Source of the DNA: Bacteroidales bacterium
GTDB taxonomy: Bacteria > Bacteroidota > Bacteroidia > Bacteroidales > P3
DNA: 64,000 nucleotides
Assembly (NCBI GenBank): GCA_016281475.1
Contig: JAEEIS010000026.1
Span: 3,672-67,671 of the forward strand
Reading direction: 5' to 3'
The notes below the pieces were generated by a model. It was not told where the DNA came from. It saw nothing but the letters and a program-made list of their open reading frames with translations, and searched no databases. The position numbers and the translations under genes are program-made. Each line of letters starts with the position of its first letter. Positions within the stretch are counted from its first letter, which is position 1. Below are positions 51,030 to 59,731 of the stretch, piece by piece.

Positions 51030-51788
51030 ATGAAATTCACACTGCATATCTGGCGTCAAGAGAACGCCCGTGCCAAGGGACACTTCGAGACCTACCATGT
51101 CGACAATATCTCTGCCGAGTGCTCATTCCTTGAAATGCTCGACATACTCAATGAGCAACTCGTCAACGACCGCATCGCCCACCCCGTCTGTTTCGACAAC
51201 GACTGCCGCGAAGGCATCTGCGGCATGTGCGGACTGTACATCAACGGCCGCCCACACGGCAACGACGATGGGGTCACCACCTGTCAATTGCACATGCGCC
51301 GTTTCAACGACGGCGACGAGATATGGATTGAGCCCTGGAGAGCCAAACCCTTCCCCGTCATTCGCGACCTGGTGGTCGACCGCACGGCCTTCGACAAAAT
51401 CATCCAGGCAGGAGGCTATATCAGCACCACCACCGGCGGCGTGCCCGATGCCAACACCATCCCCATCCCCAAGCACATCGCCGACCAGTCGATGGATGCC
51501 GCCGCCTGCATCGGGTGCGGCGCCTGCGTGGCCGCGTGCAAAAACGCCAGCGCCATGCTCTTTGTCGGTGCCAAGGTGAGCCACCTCAACCTGCTGCCGC
51601 AAGGCAAAGTAGAGGCACTGGACCGCGTACGCAACATGGTCATCAAGATGGACGAGCTGGGCTTTGGCAGCTGCACCAACACCTACGCCTGCGAAGCAGA
51701 ATGCCCCAAGCAGATTAAGCGACAGAACATCTCCCGCATGAATCGGCAATGGATTGGCCAGCTTTTGGGCCGCGACAGAAGGAATTGA
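51030..51788 (+). CDS. frdB: Fumarate reductase / succinate dehydrogenase iron-sulfur subunit
   Basis: 252 residues. [2Fe-2S] cysteines in '[15 protein letters not shown]' with the fourth in 'TTCQLH'; the other clusters are held by '[13 protein letters not shown]' and '[11 protein letters not shown]'. It passes electrons between the flavoprotein and cytochrome b. It is the last gene of the unit; an imperfect 15-bp hairpin terminator follows about 130 bases later. Confidence 0.95.
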   Translation: MKFTLHIWRQENARAKGHFETYHVDNISAECSFLEMLDILNEQLVNDRIAHPVCFDNDCREGICGMCGLYINGRPHGNDDGVTTCQLHMRRFNDGDEIWIEPWRAKPFPVIRDLVVDRTAFDKIIQAGGYISTTTGGVPDANTIPIPKHIADQSMDAAACIGCGACVAACKNASAMLFVGAKVSHLNLLPQGKVEALDRVRNMVIKMDELGFGSCTNTYACEAECPKQIKRQNISRMNRQWIGQLLGRDRRN

Positions 51789-51922
51789 CTTGACCCCCAT
51801 GCCCCCTATCGTCGCAATTCATGCAATAGCAACGAATCATTGAGCACACAATAACCGTGCGGAACCCTGCGGCCCGGCTCGAACAGGCTCCCGATATTGT
51901 CCGCTCGTTCTCCGCCCTCTCT

Positions 51923-51968
51923 CCGCTCGTTTTCCGTTGCTTATGACGGGAAACGAGCGGAAATTTAT
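51923..51968 (+). terminator. Long stem-loop after frdB
   Basis: CCGCTCGTTTTCCGT (51923-51937) pairs with ACGGGAAACGAGCGG (51946-51960) with one G-U, loop TGCTTATG, followed by AAATTTATT. It lies between convergent frdB and the choline-kinase-like gene. Confidence 0.75.
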
Positions 51969-52044
51969 TCATAATCAATACAATATAGTCGAAAGGAAGG
52001 AGAATTGCGATGGAGTGTGGCAAGTTGGGGCTGTGGGGTGGAGA

Positions 52045-52914
52045 TTACAGGGTGTCGTACTTGTCGGCGAGGTCTTTCGCCATGTTGAAGAAGAATGCGG
52101 CAACCTCGTTGAAGTCCATGTTAAGGTCGCGACTGAGGCCAACGCGGTCTTTAAAGATGGCCACGTTGTACCACTGCAGGCATTGGAACGAGCGGTGGAA
52201 ATAAAGCCGTTGCAGCTCTTCGCGGGTCGGCTTGTGTCCCACGTATGCCTCGAGGAGTGACAACGCCTTGTCGAATCCCGCGTTGCCATAGCAGGCAATG
52301 TCGTAGATGGGGTCGTTCATGCCGGCAAATTCCCAGTCGAGGACATACAGGCGTTCGCCGCTGATAACTAGATTGGTGGGCTGGTAGTCGCAGTGGCAGG
52401 GCACCATCTTCACGTCAGAATGGACTTGGCGCATGGTATCCAGTTTCTTGCGCAGTTCGATATATTCCTTAGGATGGGTGAAGCCCATCTCGCGGCAATA
52501 ACGCTCATAGTCGTCGAGACGCTTGAACGCGTTATAGTCCTTAAACTTGAGGTCGCTGTTGTGTATCTTTTTTAGTGCGGCGACAGAAAGGGCATTGTGG
52601 CTGACCACATCAGTATCAGAGAGTATGGTCCCTTCGACATATTCTGCCAGCTTTTCGCCTGAGATGATTTCTACATACGAGGTGGCGTTGTTCAAATCCA
52701 GACGGTTGACCTCCTGTATGTTATCCCACTCTTCTACACGGTCTACAAACTTCTCGGCATACTTGCCGGGCACACGGTAGGTGTAGCGTTTGCCGCGCGT
52801 TTCTACCACATAGGTATAGTTGCTCATGCCGCCTTCAAGGCGTTTGACGATGGCTGCGTCATTGGTGTGCATCAGCGCGTTGACGCGGGCTACGATGTAT
52901 TCTTCTATGTTCAT
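52045..52914 (-). CDS. Choline/ethanolamine-kinase-like phosphotransferase (LicA type)
   Basis: 289 residues of the APH/choline kinase fold. Nucleotide-binding 'LEGGMSNYTYVVETRGKRYTYRVPG', catalytic 'CHCDYQPTNLVI' (HxDxxxxN) and metal 'YVLDWEFAGMNDPIYDIACY'. LicA-type enzymes phosphorylate choline for surface decoration or recycling; the real substrate is not fixed by sequence. It is 32 bases after the ThiD-AraC gene on the same strand. Confidence 0.82.
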   Translation of the reverse strand: MNIEEYIVARVNALMHTNDAAIVKRLEGGMSNYTYVVETRGKRYTYRVPGKYAEKFVDRVEEWDNIQEVNRLDLNNATSYVEIISGEKLAEYVEGTILSDTDVVSHNALSVAALKKIHNSDLKFKDYNAFKRLDDYERYCREMGFTHPKEYIELRKKLDTMRQVHSDVKMVPCHCDYQPTNLVISGERLYVLDWEFAGMNDPIYDIACYGNAGFDKALSLLEAYVGHKPTREELQRLYFHRSFQCLQWYNVAIFKDRVGLSRDLNMDFNEVAAFFFNMAKDLADKYDTL

Positions 52915-52946
52915 TTGATATAATGTTTTTTTATCTGTCTATATAG

Positions 52947-53873
52947 TTACTTGTTGCGGCGGTATTGTGTGGGCGTGGTGCCCGTGAGGCGCTTGAAGAA
53001 ATTGGTCAGGTGCGCCTGCGAGGAGAAGTCGAGTTGTTCGGCTATGGATTGGAAGGAGAGGGCGGGAGTGCTGTCGAGAAGTTGTCGGATGCGGAAAAGC
53101 AGAGTCGCCTCGATGAGGGTCTTGGGCGTTTGGTTTGCCACACGGTGCGTCACCTGCGCCAAATAACGTGGGCTCACGCCTAGCTGGCGGGCGTAGAAAT
53201 TGACGTCATGACTGTGGCTGCAAAGCCGTTCCTGCATTGCCACAAAGTCGCGGTAGAGGCTGGCAGCGCGTCCCTGCAGGTCGTCGTTCGCTGGGGTAGG
53301 TGGCACCAGCAGTGCCGCCCGACGGATGGCATTGTCGAGTGTGTCGCCCTGGTTGAGGTATACTGCAATGGAGGAGCACAGCTCGTTGCAGCGGCCGTGG
53401 GTGCCTTCGGTCTCAATAACTCTGTCGGCTTGGAAATGCCGTGCGTCGCGTTTGCGCACCACCAGCAGCGAGCAGAGTGGTAGCAACTCGGTCTGCACCA
53501 GTTGGATGAGGCCGTCGTCCATCAGCTGCTCTTCGTGGGTGGAGCATACCACGGGCGAGAAGAGCGTCCAACGTGGCTGATAGCGGCGTAGGCATTGCAC
53601 GATGGCAAAGAGCGAGGCGGCGTTGCGCACCATGCCTATTTTGACCACCTGGGGGTGTGCGTCGTCGCAGACGGCATCAATCTGCCGCTCAATGACGGGC
53701 GCAGGAATGTCGTAGAATTCCTGAATACCCAACGAGTTCTGCAGCGTGATGCTGGTAACGACCGACATCGCCTCGGCACCCAGGCTGGTGATAGTGCGTA
53801 TGTCGGCCTGTATGCCTGCACCTCCGGTGCTGTCGGAGCCTGTGATGGTCAGTATGGGTGCCGTAGTCTGCAT
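52947..53873 (-). CDS. Fusion of a degenerate ThiD-like kinase domain and an AraC-type HTH
   Basis: 308 residues. Residues 1-200 follow the HMP(-P) kinase ThiD fold ('ILTITGSDSTGGAGIQADIRTITSLGA', 'QIDAVCDDAHPQVVKIGM'), but the catalytic features are altered: the DPV segment reads 'FSPVVCST' and the GTGC/GTGD anion-hole reads 'GTHGRCNELCSSIA'. Residues about 215-308 are an AraC/XylS DNA-binding domain ('VSPRYLAQVTHR', 'SIAEQLDFSSQAHLTNFFKRLTGTTPTQYRR'). It is probably a transcription factor using a kinase-like domain to sense a pyrimidine or pyridoxal-like ligand. The choline-kinase-like gene lies downstream on the same strand. Confidence 0.82.
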   Translation of the reverse strand: MQTTAPILTITGSDSTGGAGIQADIRTITSLGAEAMSVVTSITLQNSLGIQEFYDIPAPVIERQIDAVCDDAHPQVVKIGMVRNAASLFAIVQCLRRYQPRWTLFSPVVCSTHEEQLMDDGLIQLVQTELLPLCSLLVVRKRDARHFQADRVIETEGTHGRCNELCSSIAVYLNQGDTLDNAIRRAALLVPPTPANDDLQGRAASLYRDFVAMQERLCSHSHDVNFYARQLGVSPRYLAQVTHRVANQTPKTLIEATLLFRIRQLLDSTPALSFQSIAEQLDFSSQAHLTNFFKRLTGTTPTQYRRNK

Positions 53874-53951
53874 TCAATCGTTGGGTTGTATTTGTATAAT
53901 CTGTTGATTGTCTTTGTGATGACGACGATAGTTGTTGCCTAAAAACATTTG

Positions 53952-53982
53952 CAAAGTAACGGCTTTTTTGCGATATGGCAAA
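53952..53982 (-). promoter_or_regulatory. Promoter of the ThiD-AraC gene
   Basis: On the minus strand, TTTG (53979-53982), 19-base spacer and TTACTTTG (53952-53959): -33 perfect, -7 one base off TAnnTTTG. Transcription would start near 53945, about 70 bases before the ATG. Confidence 0.6.
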
Positions 53983-54081
53983 GGCTTGTTCCGAAAATTG
54001 TAAATAATTTCGCATTTTCATAAAATATAGTGCACGGTGACGCGTTATAAATATTTGTTTAATGTTTAAAAGCGTTAGCCA

Positions 54082-54097
54082 TTTTTCAATTTTCAAC
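54082..54097 (+). repeat. TTTTCAA heptamers before the COG0523 gene
   Basis: Two copies (TTTTTCAATTTTCAAC) end 9 bases before the ATG at 54106. Confidence 0.6.
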
Positions 54098-54105
54098 TTA
54101 AAAAG

Positions 54106-55449
54106 ATGAACTCATTTCAATATCATACTACACCAGTTCTGCTACTGACAGGCTATCTGGGCAGCGGCAAGACCACTTTGGTCAATCATATCCTGACTAA
54201 CAAAAAGGGCATCCGCTTTGCCGTCATTGTGAACGACATTGGGGAGGTGAACATCGATGCTTCGCTCATACAGAAGGGCGGCATAGTGGACAAGAAGGAC
54301 GACAGTCTGGTGGCACTGCAGAATGGTTGCATTTGCTGCACCTTGAAGATGAATCTGGTCGAGCAGCTGACCGACCTGATGCAGGCGAGGCGTTTCGACT
54401 ATATCGTCATTGAGGCGAGTGGCATCTGTGAGCCCGAACCTATTGCCCGCACTATTTGCTCCATCCCCCGCATGGGCGAGGAGTATACGATGTATGGAGT
54501 GCCGCGGCTCGATTGTGTCGTGACGGTGGTGGACGCGCTGCGTATGCAGAGCGAGTTCGCCTGTGGCGACAAATTGCTGGGCTCAGCTATTGGCGAGGAG
54601 GATATCGAAAACCTTATCATCCAGCAGGTGGAATTCTGCAACATCGTGCTGATGAACAAGGCTTCGGAAGTGAAGCCCGACGAACTAGAGCGGCTGCGCC
54701 GTATCGTCTTGCAGCTGAATCCAGGCGTGAAGATTATCGACTGCGATTACGCCAAGGTGGATCTCGACGAGATTGTGGACACCCATTTCTTCAACTACGA
54801 ACGCACGTCGGGTTCGGCGGCATGGGTGCGCGAATTGGAACGCCTCACCACCGACGAGGAGAACGAGGAGGCCAAATTCCCCGAACATGGTCACGACCAC
54901 GAGGAGCACGACCACGAGGAACACGACCACGAGGAACATGACCATGAGGAGCACGACCATGAGGAGCACGACCATGAGGAACACCATCACCATCATTCTG
55001 ATCACTCTGATAATTCCGACCACTCCGATCATGACCACCACCACCATCATCATCACCACCACGACGGCGGTGAAGTGGAAGAGTATGGCATTGGCACCTT
55101 TGTCTATTATCGCCGACAGGCATTCGACCTCGACAAGTTCGACCGCTTTGTGAACCTCAACTGGCCCAAGAATGTGATTCGTGCCAAAGGCATCTGTTAT
55201 TTCTCGTTCAACCCCGACATGTCCTACCTCTTTGAGCAGGCTGGCGTGCAGGTGAAGGTGAATGAGGCAGGGCAGTGGTATGCCACCATGCCTGAAGAGG
55301 AACTGCTAGAAATGATTCAGCGCGACGCCGGTCTGGCCCACGATTGGGATGACGAATACGGCGACCGTATGCAAAAGATTGTCTTCATCGGCCAGCACAT
55401 GGACAAAGACTCCATCGTCCGTCAGTTAGACGACTGCCTTGAAAAGTGA
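54106..55449 (+). CDS. COG0523 (CobW/ZNG1-like) metal-chaperone GTPase with His-rich insert
   Basis: 447 residues. Walker A GYLGSGKTTL, 'VNDIGEVNID' (switch region), the metal site CICC in 'NGCICCTLKMNLVEQL' (CxCC), Walker B-like 'FDYIVIEASGICEPEP' and the guanine-specificity 'LMNKASE'. Residues 261-319 contain six HDHEE repeats followed by Ser/Asp/His runs, a metal-loading linker, then the CobW C-terminal domain ('AKGICYFSFNPDMSYLFEQAG'). These proteins deliver Zn, Co or other metals to client enzymes. No Zur-type operator was seen upstream. It stands alone, convergent with the S1/P1 nuclease. Confidence 0.9.
   Translation: MNSFQYHTTPVLLLTGYLGSGKTTLVNHILTNKKGIRFAVIVNDIGEVNIDASLIQKGGIVDKKDDSLVALQNGCICCTLKMNLVEQLTDLMQARRFDYIVIEASGICEPEPIARTICSIPRMGEEYTMYGVPRLDCVVTVVDALRMQSEFACGDKLLGSAIGEEDIENLIIQQVEFCNIVLMNKASEVKPDELERLRRIVLQLNPGVKIIDCDYAKVDLDEIVDTHFFNYERTSGSAAWVRELERLTTDEENEEAKFPEHGHDHEEHDHEEHDHEEHDHEEHDHEEHDHEEHHHHHSDHSDNSDHSDHDHHHHHHHHHDGGEVEEYGIGTFVYYRRQAFDLDKFDRFVNLNWPKNVIRAKGICYFSFNPDMSYLFEQAGVQVKVNEAGQWYATMPEEELLEMIQRDAGLAHDWDDEYGDRMQKIVFIGQHMDKDSIVRQLDDCLEK
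54892..54981 (+). repeat. 15-base tandem repeat (6 copies) encoding HDHEE
   Basis: Six tandem units of CAYGACCACGAGGAN type inside the His-rich linker of the COG0523 gene. The DNA repetition means copy number could vary. Confidence 0.85.
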
Positions 55450-55535
55450 GAATTAAGAATTGATAATTGAAACCAAGAGGAGGTATCTTTCCTCGCCTCA
55501 TAATTTCAATTTTCAATTTTTACCTTTCAATTTTC
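55450..55535. terminator. Composite heptamer hairpin between convergent genes
   Basis: Starts 1 base after the COG0523 stop and ends 1 base before the nuclease stop. Left arm (AATTGATAATTGAAACC) and right arm (AATTTCAATTTTCAATTTTT) are complementary in part, with a GAGGAGG..CCTCGCCTC core stem. It probably terminates both transcripts. Confidence 0.6.
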
Positions 55536-55536
55536 G

Positions 55537-56319
55537 CTATCCATAGATTTCGTTGAGCAGTTTAGCCAGACGGATGCCGGCGGCATAGAGTTGCCACTCC
55601 ATAGGCTGAGAGAAGTGGTAGGTGTAGACGTATGCGTTGCCGTTCCATGTCTCGTGATAACTATATATCTCCTCGGTGAAGTGATAGTTGTGCAACAATA
55701 TTTCTTCCCACGACATGCGGCGTATCGCCCGCTTTTGGTCGCCATAGCGGTGCTCTATGTATTCGGCATATTCGGTGTAGCTGTAGCCTACGGTTTGGAT
55801 GATGCCTTCGTCCCACACCCAGTGCAGGTTGCGCGGTTGGCGAAACCATTCCACCATCACCTTGTTGCCCCCAAGGTCGTCGAGATGGGCGGTATGCATG
55901 GGGCAGAAGCGGTCGCCCATGAGGTGGACGATGAATTTGAGCGCGTCGGCATTGTTTCGGTCACGATGCAGCACGTCAACCAGACTGTCCATAGCACGAA
56001 ACAGGTTGCCACCCACCTTGGGGTAGTCGGTCAGCGTGGCCACGACGGCCGAGTCGCTCATGCCGGGGTCGAAGTCTTGATAGTGCCAGTCGTGGCTATG
56101 GGGATAGATGGTGTCGCTCTTGATGTTGTCGGCCCAGGTGGACCAATAGACGATGCCTTTCTCTCCCAACACGCGGTCCACCCTATGGCGGGCACGGCAG
56201 TTGAGATTGTCGTAGGCTATTTGGGCGATGACGCGATGCCCAGTGGGTCCCCATGCCAGCACCTGTCCGGCAAAGAATGTGAAGACTGTTAGAATGATGA
56301 TGCTCTTTATTTTATTCAT
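55537..56319 (-). CDS. S1/P1-type nuclease, exported
   Basis: 260 residues. Signal peptide ends VLA, so the mature protein begins WGPTGHRVIAQIA; the N-terminal Trp is a zinc ligand in this family. Further ligands are in 'WADNIKSD', 'LIH-like FIVHLMGDRFCPMH', 'HDWHYQDFD' and 'WVWDEGII'. The enzyme cuts single-stranded DNA and RNA and removes 3'-phosphates. It is the last gene of a leftward unit of five and lies 20 bases after the ICMT-like gene. Confidence 0.9.
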   Translation of the reverse strand: MNKIKSIIILTVFTFFAGQVLAWGPTGHRVIAQIAYDNLNCRARHRVDRVLGEKGIVYWSTWADNIKSDTIYPHSHDWHYQDFDPGMSDSAVVATLTDYPKVGGNLFRAMDSLVDVLHRDRNNADALKFIVHLMGDRFCPMHTAHLDDLGGNKVMVEWFRQPRNLHWVWDEGIIQTVGYSYTEYAEYIEHRYGDQKRAIRRMSWEEILLHNYHFTEEIYSYHETWNGNAYVYTYHFSQPMEWQLYAAGIRLAKLLNEIYG

Positions 56320-56339
56320 AGTGAGTTGTGTTTTTGTGT

Positions 56340-56837
56340 CTATATGATTCTACGGGTGTGCTTGCAATATTCGGCATACTCGTCGCCAAAGTCCTTCGCA
56401 AGACGCTTCTCCTCGCTTGCCACCTGTCGCAGCATGATGGCGACAAATAGTGCAAAGATCAACACGGCCTGCCACGTATGCAGTATTACAATCATGCCTA
56501 TCAGCAACACAAAGACACCTAGCAGCATGGGATTGCGGCTGAAGCGATAGGGACCGTCGGTCATCAGGTGCTGCGTGCGGGGTGCCACCTCGTGCCCGAA
56601 GGCGTCAAAAGGGTTGCCCTTGCCCACATGACGCATGTGGATAATAGACCAAAGGCTCAATGCCAAGCCCAACACCATCATGGCAAGCCCGACAACAATC
56701 AGCCACACTGGAGCGACAGCAACGATGCTGGGTCTGCCGCTTGCCAACCACATCAGCGTGGGCATAAGCCCCACAAAGACTACTAGTCCCAACACATAGC
56801 CTGCTATTTCGCGAAGGATTTTAATCATTTTGGACAA
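56340..56837 (-). CDS. Isoprenylcysteine methyltransferase-family membrane protein
   Basis: 165 residues with four to five membrane helices. The ICMT/PEMT SAM-binding region appears as 'HLMTDGPYRFSRNPMLLGVFVLLIGM' and the C-terminal 'EKRLAKDFGDEYAEYCKHTRRII'. Bacterial members methylate unknown lipid-like substrates. Its start is 1 base after the HEAT-like stop. Confidence 0.82.
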   Translation of the reverse strand: MSKMIKILREIAGYVLGLVVFVGLMPTLMWLASGRPSIVAVAPVWLIVVGLAMMVLGLALSLWSIIHMRHVGKGNPFDAFGHEVAPRTQHLMTDGPYRFSRNPMLLGVFVLLIGMIVILHTWQAVLIFALFVAIMLRQVASEEKRLAKDFGDEYAEYCKHTRRII

Positions 56838-56838
56838 G

Positions 56839-57342
56839 TTAGTTTTTGGTGTTCAAAATCGAAATCCTTAGTTTCTTTATCAGATGCCTCATCCCTGGCT
56901 TATACATGTCTGGCTGCATCAGGCCCAGCGTCTCTTCGAACTCTCGCATCAGCTCGGGATAGTAGCCGCACATCTGGTAGGCCAGTTTCATGCAGAGTGC
57001 CTGCACGCCGGCGGGCTCGTCTGGTGCCCTCATGTGCTGTAGGCAAAAGTCCAGCAGGTCGGTGCGCATATCCTCCTCCCCTACACCCTGCCTCTCAACC
57101 AAAGCAAGCGACAGCCGCCGCAGCGAAGTGTCGGGAGTGGCCAACGCCAAGTCGACAAGCCGCTCCTGCGACAGGGTGACGAGCTCGTGGGCTGGCTTGT
57201 GGGTCAACGCCCATGCCGCATTGCGTGCCACGCGGCTGTCGCTATCGAAGACACAGTCATACAGCCAACTTGCCGGCACGTCGTGTGCCAACCGTTTCAC
57301 CTCGTCGCCACTCATTGGGCATGCAAGCACATCCTTCAGCAT
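56839..57342 (-). CDS. HEAT-like helical protein, unknown function
   Basis: 167 residues, predicted all-helical, with repeats like 'DSDSRVARNAAWALTHKPAHELVTL' and 'TPDTSLRRLSLALVERQGV'. This suggests a HEAT/armadillo-type scaffold. No signal peptide. I do not recognise a named family. It overlaps the acyltransferase stop by 7 bases. Confidence 0.65.
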   Translation of the reverse strand: MLKDVLACPMSGDEVKRLAHDVPASWLYDCVFDSDSRVARNAAWALTHKPAHELVTLSQERLVDLALATPDTSLRRLSLALVERQGVGEEDMRTDLLDFCLQHMRAPDEPAGVQALCMKLAYQMCGYYPELMREFEETLGLMQPDMYKPGMRHLIKKLRISILNTKN

Positions 57343-58439
57343 AACGGCTTCTGAGTTTTCTCTTTCTTCTCCCCCAACAGCCAGTATGCCAAGAATGGGC
57401 TGATGCGTATAACATTGCTCATTATCAAGCTAAAGAGAATAACAAGCAACGAAAGCAGCACAACGGTCGTGACCTCCAACGTGAAATTGCCGCCAGCGAC
57501 AAAAAATGCGCCCACCATCGGAATGGCCGGGAAGAAAAACCAATGAATGAGGTATACGTCGAGCGTTCTCCGACCTATATACTGCAAGCCTCTACCGATG
57601 GTTGTCTCCGACGAGAAGAAACGCTCGTAGTGCCTGAAAACAGCCGTTACACTGACTATGCCGAGATAGCGAATGGCCTCGGCCAGCAGTTTCGAGGCAT
57701 AGGTGTGAATATAAAGGCCCTGCACATCCTTTCGGTTGATATAGACGGTAATCGCCAAAAGCAGCAGCAACAAGATAGCCCCTATAACGTATGGATTGTC
57801 CAGTGCCTTGAACACCTTCTCCCGATAGTGAGAGACAATATTGCCGAAGACAAAGAACTGGAAGTAAAGGAAAATGTTGTACATACACAGCCAGCGAGCC
57901 ACCGCAATGTGCTCATACTGTGTTACGCTCCGCAAAGTCAGGCAGTAGAGCATTAGCGACACGGCTGCCAATGCACCGAGAAGGACTGTCGGCTTGAACC
58001 TTCTCAACAGGAACGACAAGGCATAGTATATGACGAACATACCCAATAGAGCCTCGGTGAACCAATACCCTATCTTTTCCGAGTGGTTGAAGAAAATCGC
58101 CAGCGACTCCGCCGGGGTGTGTCCGCTTTTGCCTGCGAAGCAGGTGGTGGCATACAGAAGCCCGAAAAACAGCATGGGGACGAGCAGCACCCGCACCTTT
58201 TTGAGCAGGCTGGCACCGCAGTCGGCCAGGCTCCACGACCCCTGCGGCCTATATGCCACAAATCCGCTCACAAAAAAGAACAATGGCAGATGGAACAGCT
58301 TGACTATCGCGTTCACGCCATAGTCCGGCCCGATTCCCAAACTAAAGATTTCCACATGGTAAAAAACCACCAGTATCATCGTAAAACCCCGCAGGGCATC
58401 TATCCAGCCAATCCGTCTATTTTTATCACCCGGTTGCAT
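57336..58439 (-). CDS. Acyltransferase-3 family membrane protein (copy A)
   Basis: 367 residues from ATG 58439, which aligns with the start of the neighbouring copy (12 residues before RIGWIDALRGFTMILVVFYHVE); an upstream ATG at 58466 also exists. About ten membrane helices; 'R.D.LRG..I..VV.YH' is the acyltransferase-3 signature with the catalytic His. It probably O-acetylates a surface polysaccharide or lipid. The gene shares an identical 45-base block with copy B. Its tail overlaps the HEAT-like gene. Confidence 0.88.
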   Translation of the reverse strand: MQPGDKNRRIGWIDALRGFTMILVVFYHVEIFSLGIGPDYGVNAIVKLFHLPLFFFVSGFVAYRPQGSWSLADCGASLLKKVRVLLVPMLFFGLLYATTCFAGKSGHTPAESLAIFFNHSEKIGYWFTEALLGMFVIYYALSFLLRRFKPTVLLGALAAVSLMLYCLTLRSVTQYEHIAVARWLCMYNIFLYFQFFVFGNIVSHYREKVFKALDNPYVIGAILLLLLLAITVYINRKDVQGLYIHTYASKLLAEAIRYLGIVSVTAVFRHYERFFSSETTIGRGLQYIGRRTLDVYLIHWFFFPAIPMVGAFFVAGGNFTLEVTTVVLLSLLVILFSLIMSNVIRISPFLAYWLLGEKKEKTQKPLC

Positions 58440-58507
58440 GATTCTGTTTTTTATTTGTTGAAACATTTGCTCCTTTTCGGCTCCAACAATGTTCGTTTCT
58501 CCAATGG

Positions 58508-59605
58508 CTACTCCTTGGTGTTCCTATCCCACTTCACCCCGAACAACCAATGGGCAAGGAATGGACTCACTCGAACAATATGGCTTACAATCAGACAGAA
58601 AAGTATAACAAGCAATGAAAGTACCAAAACGGCAGATGCCTCTAAGGCAATATTGTTGTAGGCTATGAAGAATGCACCCAACATGGGAAGTGTAGGGAGC
58701 AGAAATGCATGAAGCAAGTATATGTCGAAAGTCCTCTGGCCAATATATTGCAAACAGCTGCCAACCTTTGTTTCCTTAGAGAAGAATTGTGCATAGTGCT
58801 TGAAGACTGACAATATGGTCAGAATACCCAGATAGCTGATTGCCTCGGCCAGCAGTTTCGAGGTATAGGTGTGGATGTATAGATTCTGCACATCTGCTTG
58901 ATGCCAATACATGATAAGGAACCCCACAAACAACAGCAGGATGATGGCCATAATATATGCGTTTCCAAGCAGATTGAACACCTTTTCCTTATAATGAGAC
59001 ACTATATTACCCAAAATAAAGAACTGAAAGTAAAGGCAAAAATTGTATAAGCAGAACCACCGGGCCACTGCAATGTGCTCATACTGTGTTATGCTACGAA
59101 TTGCAAAACAATACAACACCACGGAAATCAACACCAATGCAATCTGACGCACCTTCAACCTACTATTTCTCAACAAGAAAGACACAGTATAGTAGGTAAA
59201 GAACATTTCAAACAATACGATAGGGAACCAATAGCCCAACCGACCGGGGTCGTTAACGAAAATATTGATAGACTCTAGGGGCGTAATCCCCCATTTGGCC
59301 GCAAAGCAAGTGACAGTATATAGCAGTCCAAAAAACACCACAGGTATCAGCTGTATCCTAGCTTTTTTCAGCAGTCTGGTCCTATAATGCGCTGCATCCC
59401 ACAACTCGTTTGACCTATATGCTATAAATCCGCTAATAAAAAAGAACAATGGCATTCGGAACAACTTGAATAACCCATTTAGACCAAAGTCAGGCTGAAT
59501 ACCCAAGCTAAATAGTTCCACATGGTAGAACACCACTAGTATCATCGTAAAACCCCGCAGGGCATCTATCCAGCCAATCCGTTTTGTTGCAGTGTTTGTT
59601 TGCAT
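58508..59605 (-). CDS. Acyltransferase-3 family membrane protein (copy B)
   Basis: 365 residues, paralogous over the full length to the gene 68 bases downstream: 'RIGWIDALRGFTMILVVFYHVELFSLGIQPDFG', 'KLFRMPLFFFISGF' and 'VRVSPFLAHWLFG' have close counterparts in copy A. Multi-pass inner-membrane acyltransferase with unknown acceptor. It heads a five-gene leftward unit behind a TATCTTTG -7 box. Confidence 0.88.
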   Translation of the reverse strand: MQTNTATKRIGWIDALRGFTMILVVFYHVELFSLGIQPDFGLNGLFKLFRMPLFFFISGFIAYRSNELWDAAHYRTRLLKKARIQLIPVVFFGLLYTVTCFAAKWGITPLESINIFVNDPGRLGYWFPIVLFEMFFTYYTVSFLLRNSRLKVRQIALVLISVVLYCFAIRSITQYEHIAVARWFCLYNFCLYFQFFILGNIVSHYKEKVFNLLGNAYIMAIILLLFVGFLIMYWHQADVQNLYIHTYTSKLLAEAISYLGILTILSVFKHYAQFFSKETKVGSCLQYIGQRTFDIYLLHAFLLPTLPMLGAFFIAYNNIALEASAVLVLSLLVILFCLIVSHIVRVSPFLAHWLFGVKWDRNTKE

Positions 59606-59664
59606 CCGTCAATCTATTGGTAAACAAAAAGAAACAATGGGCACACGTCGTCTGTTACCCATTG

Positions 59665-59672
59665 CAAAGATA
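59665..59672 (-). promoter_or_regulatory. -7 box (TATCTTTG) of the acyltransferase unit
   Basis: Consensus -7 box on the minus strand, 59 bases before the ATG at 59605. No TTTG -33 box at the expected distance. Confidence 0.6.
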
Positions 59673-59731
59673 CTACTTTTTTTTGATTGCTTGACAGTTT
59701 GATAATATTGCGTTTCGACCATTGGCAGCTT

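Noticed and set aside
54040..54075. Possible Zur-type operator (GTTATAAATAT) before the COG0523 gene
   Set aside because: Only half of a palindrome is present and the other half does not match.
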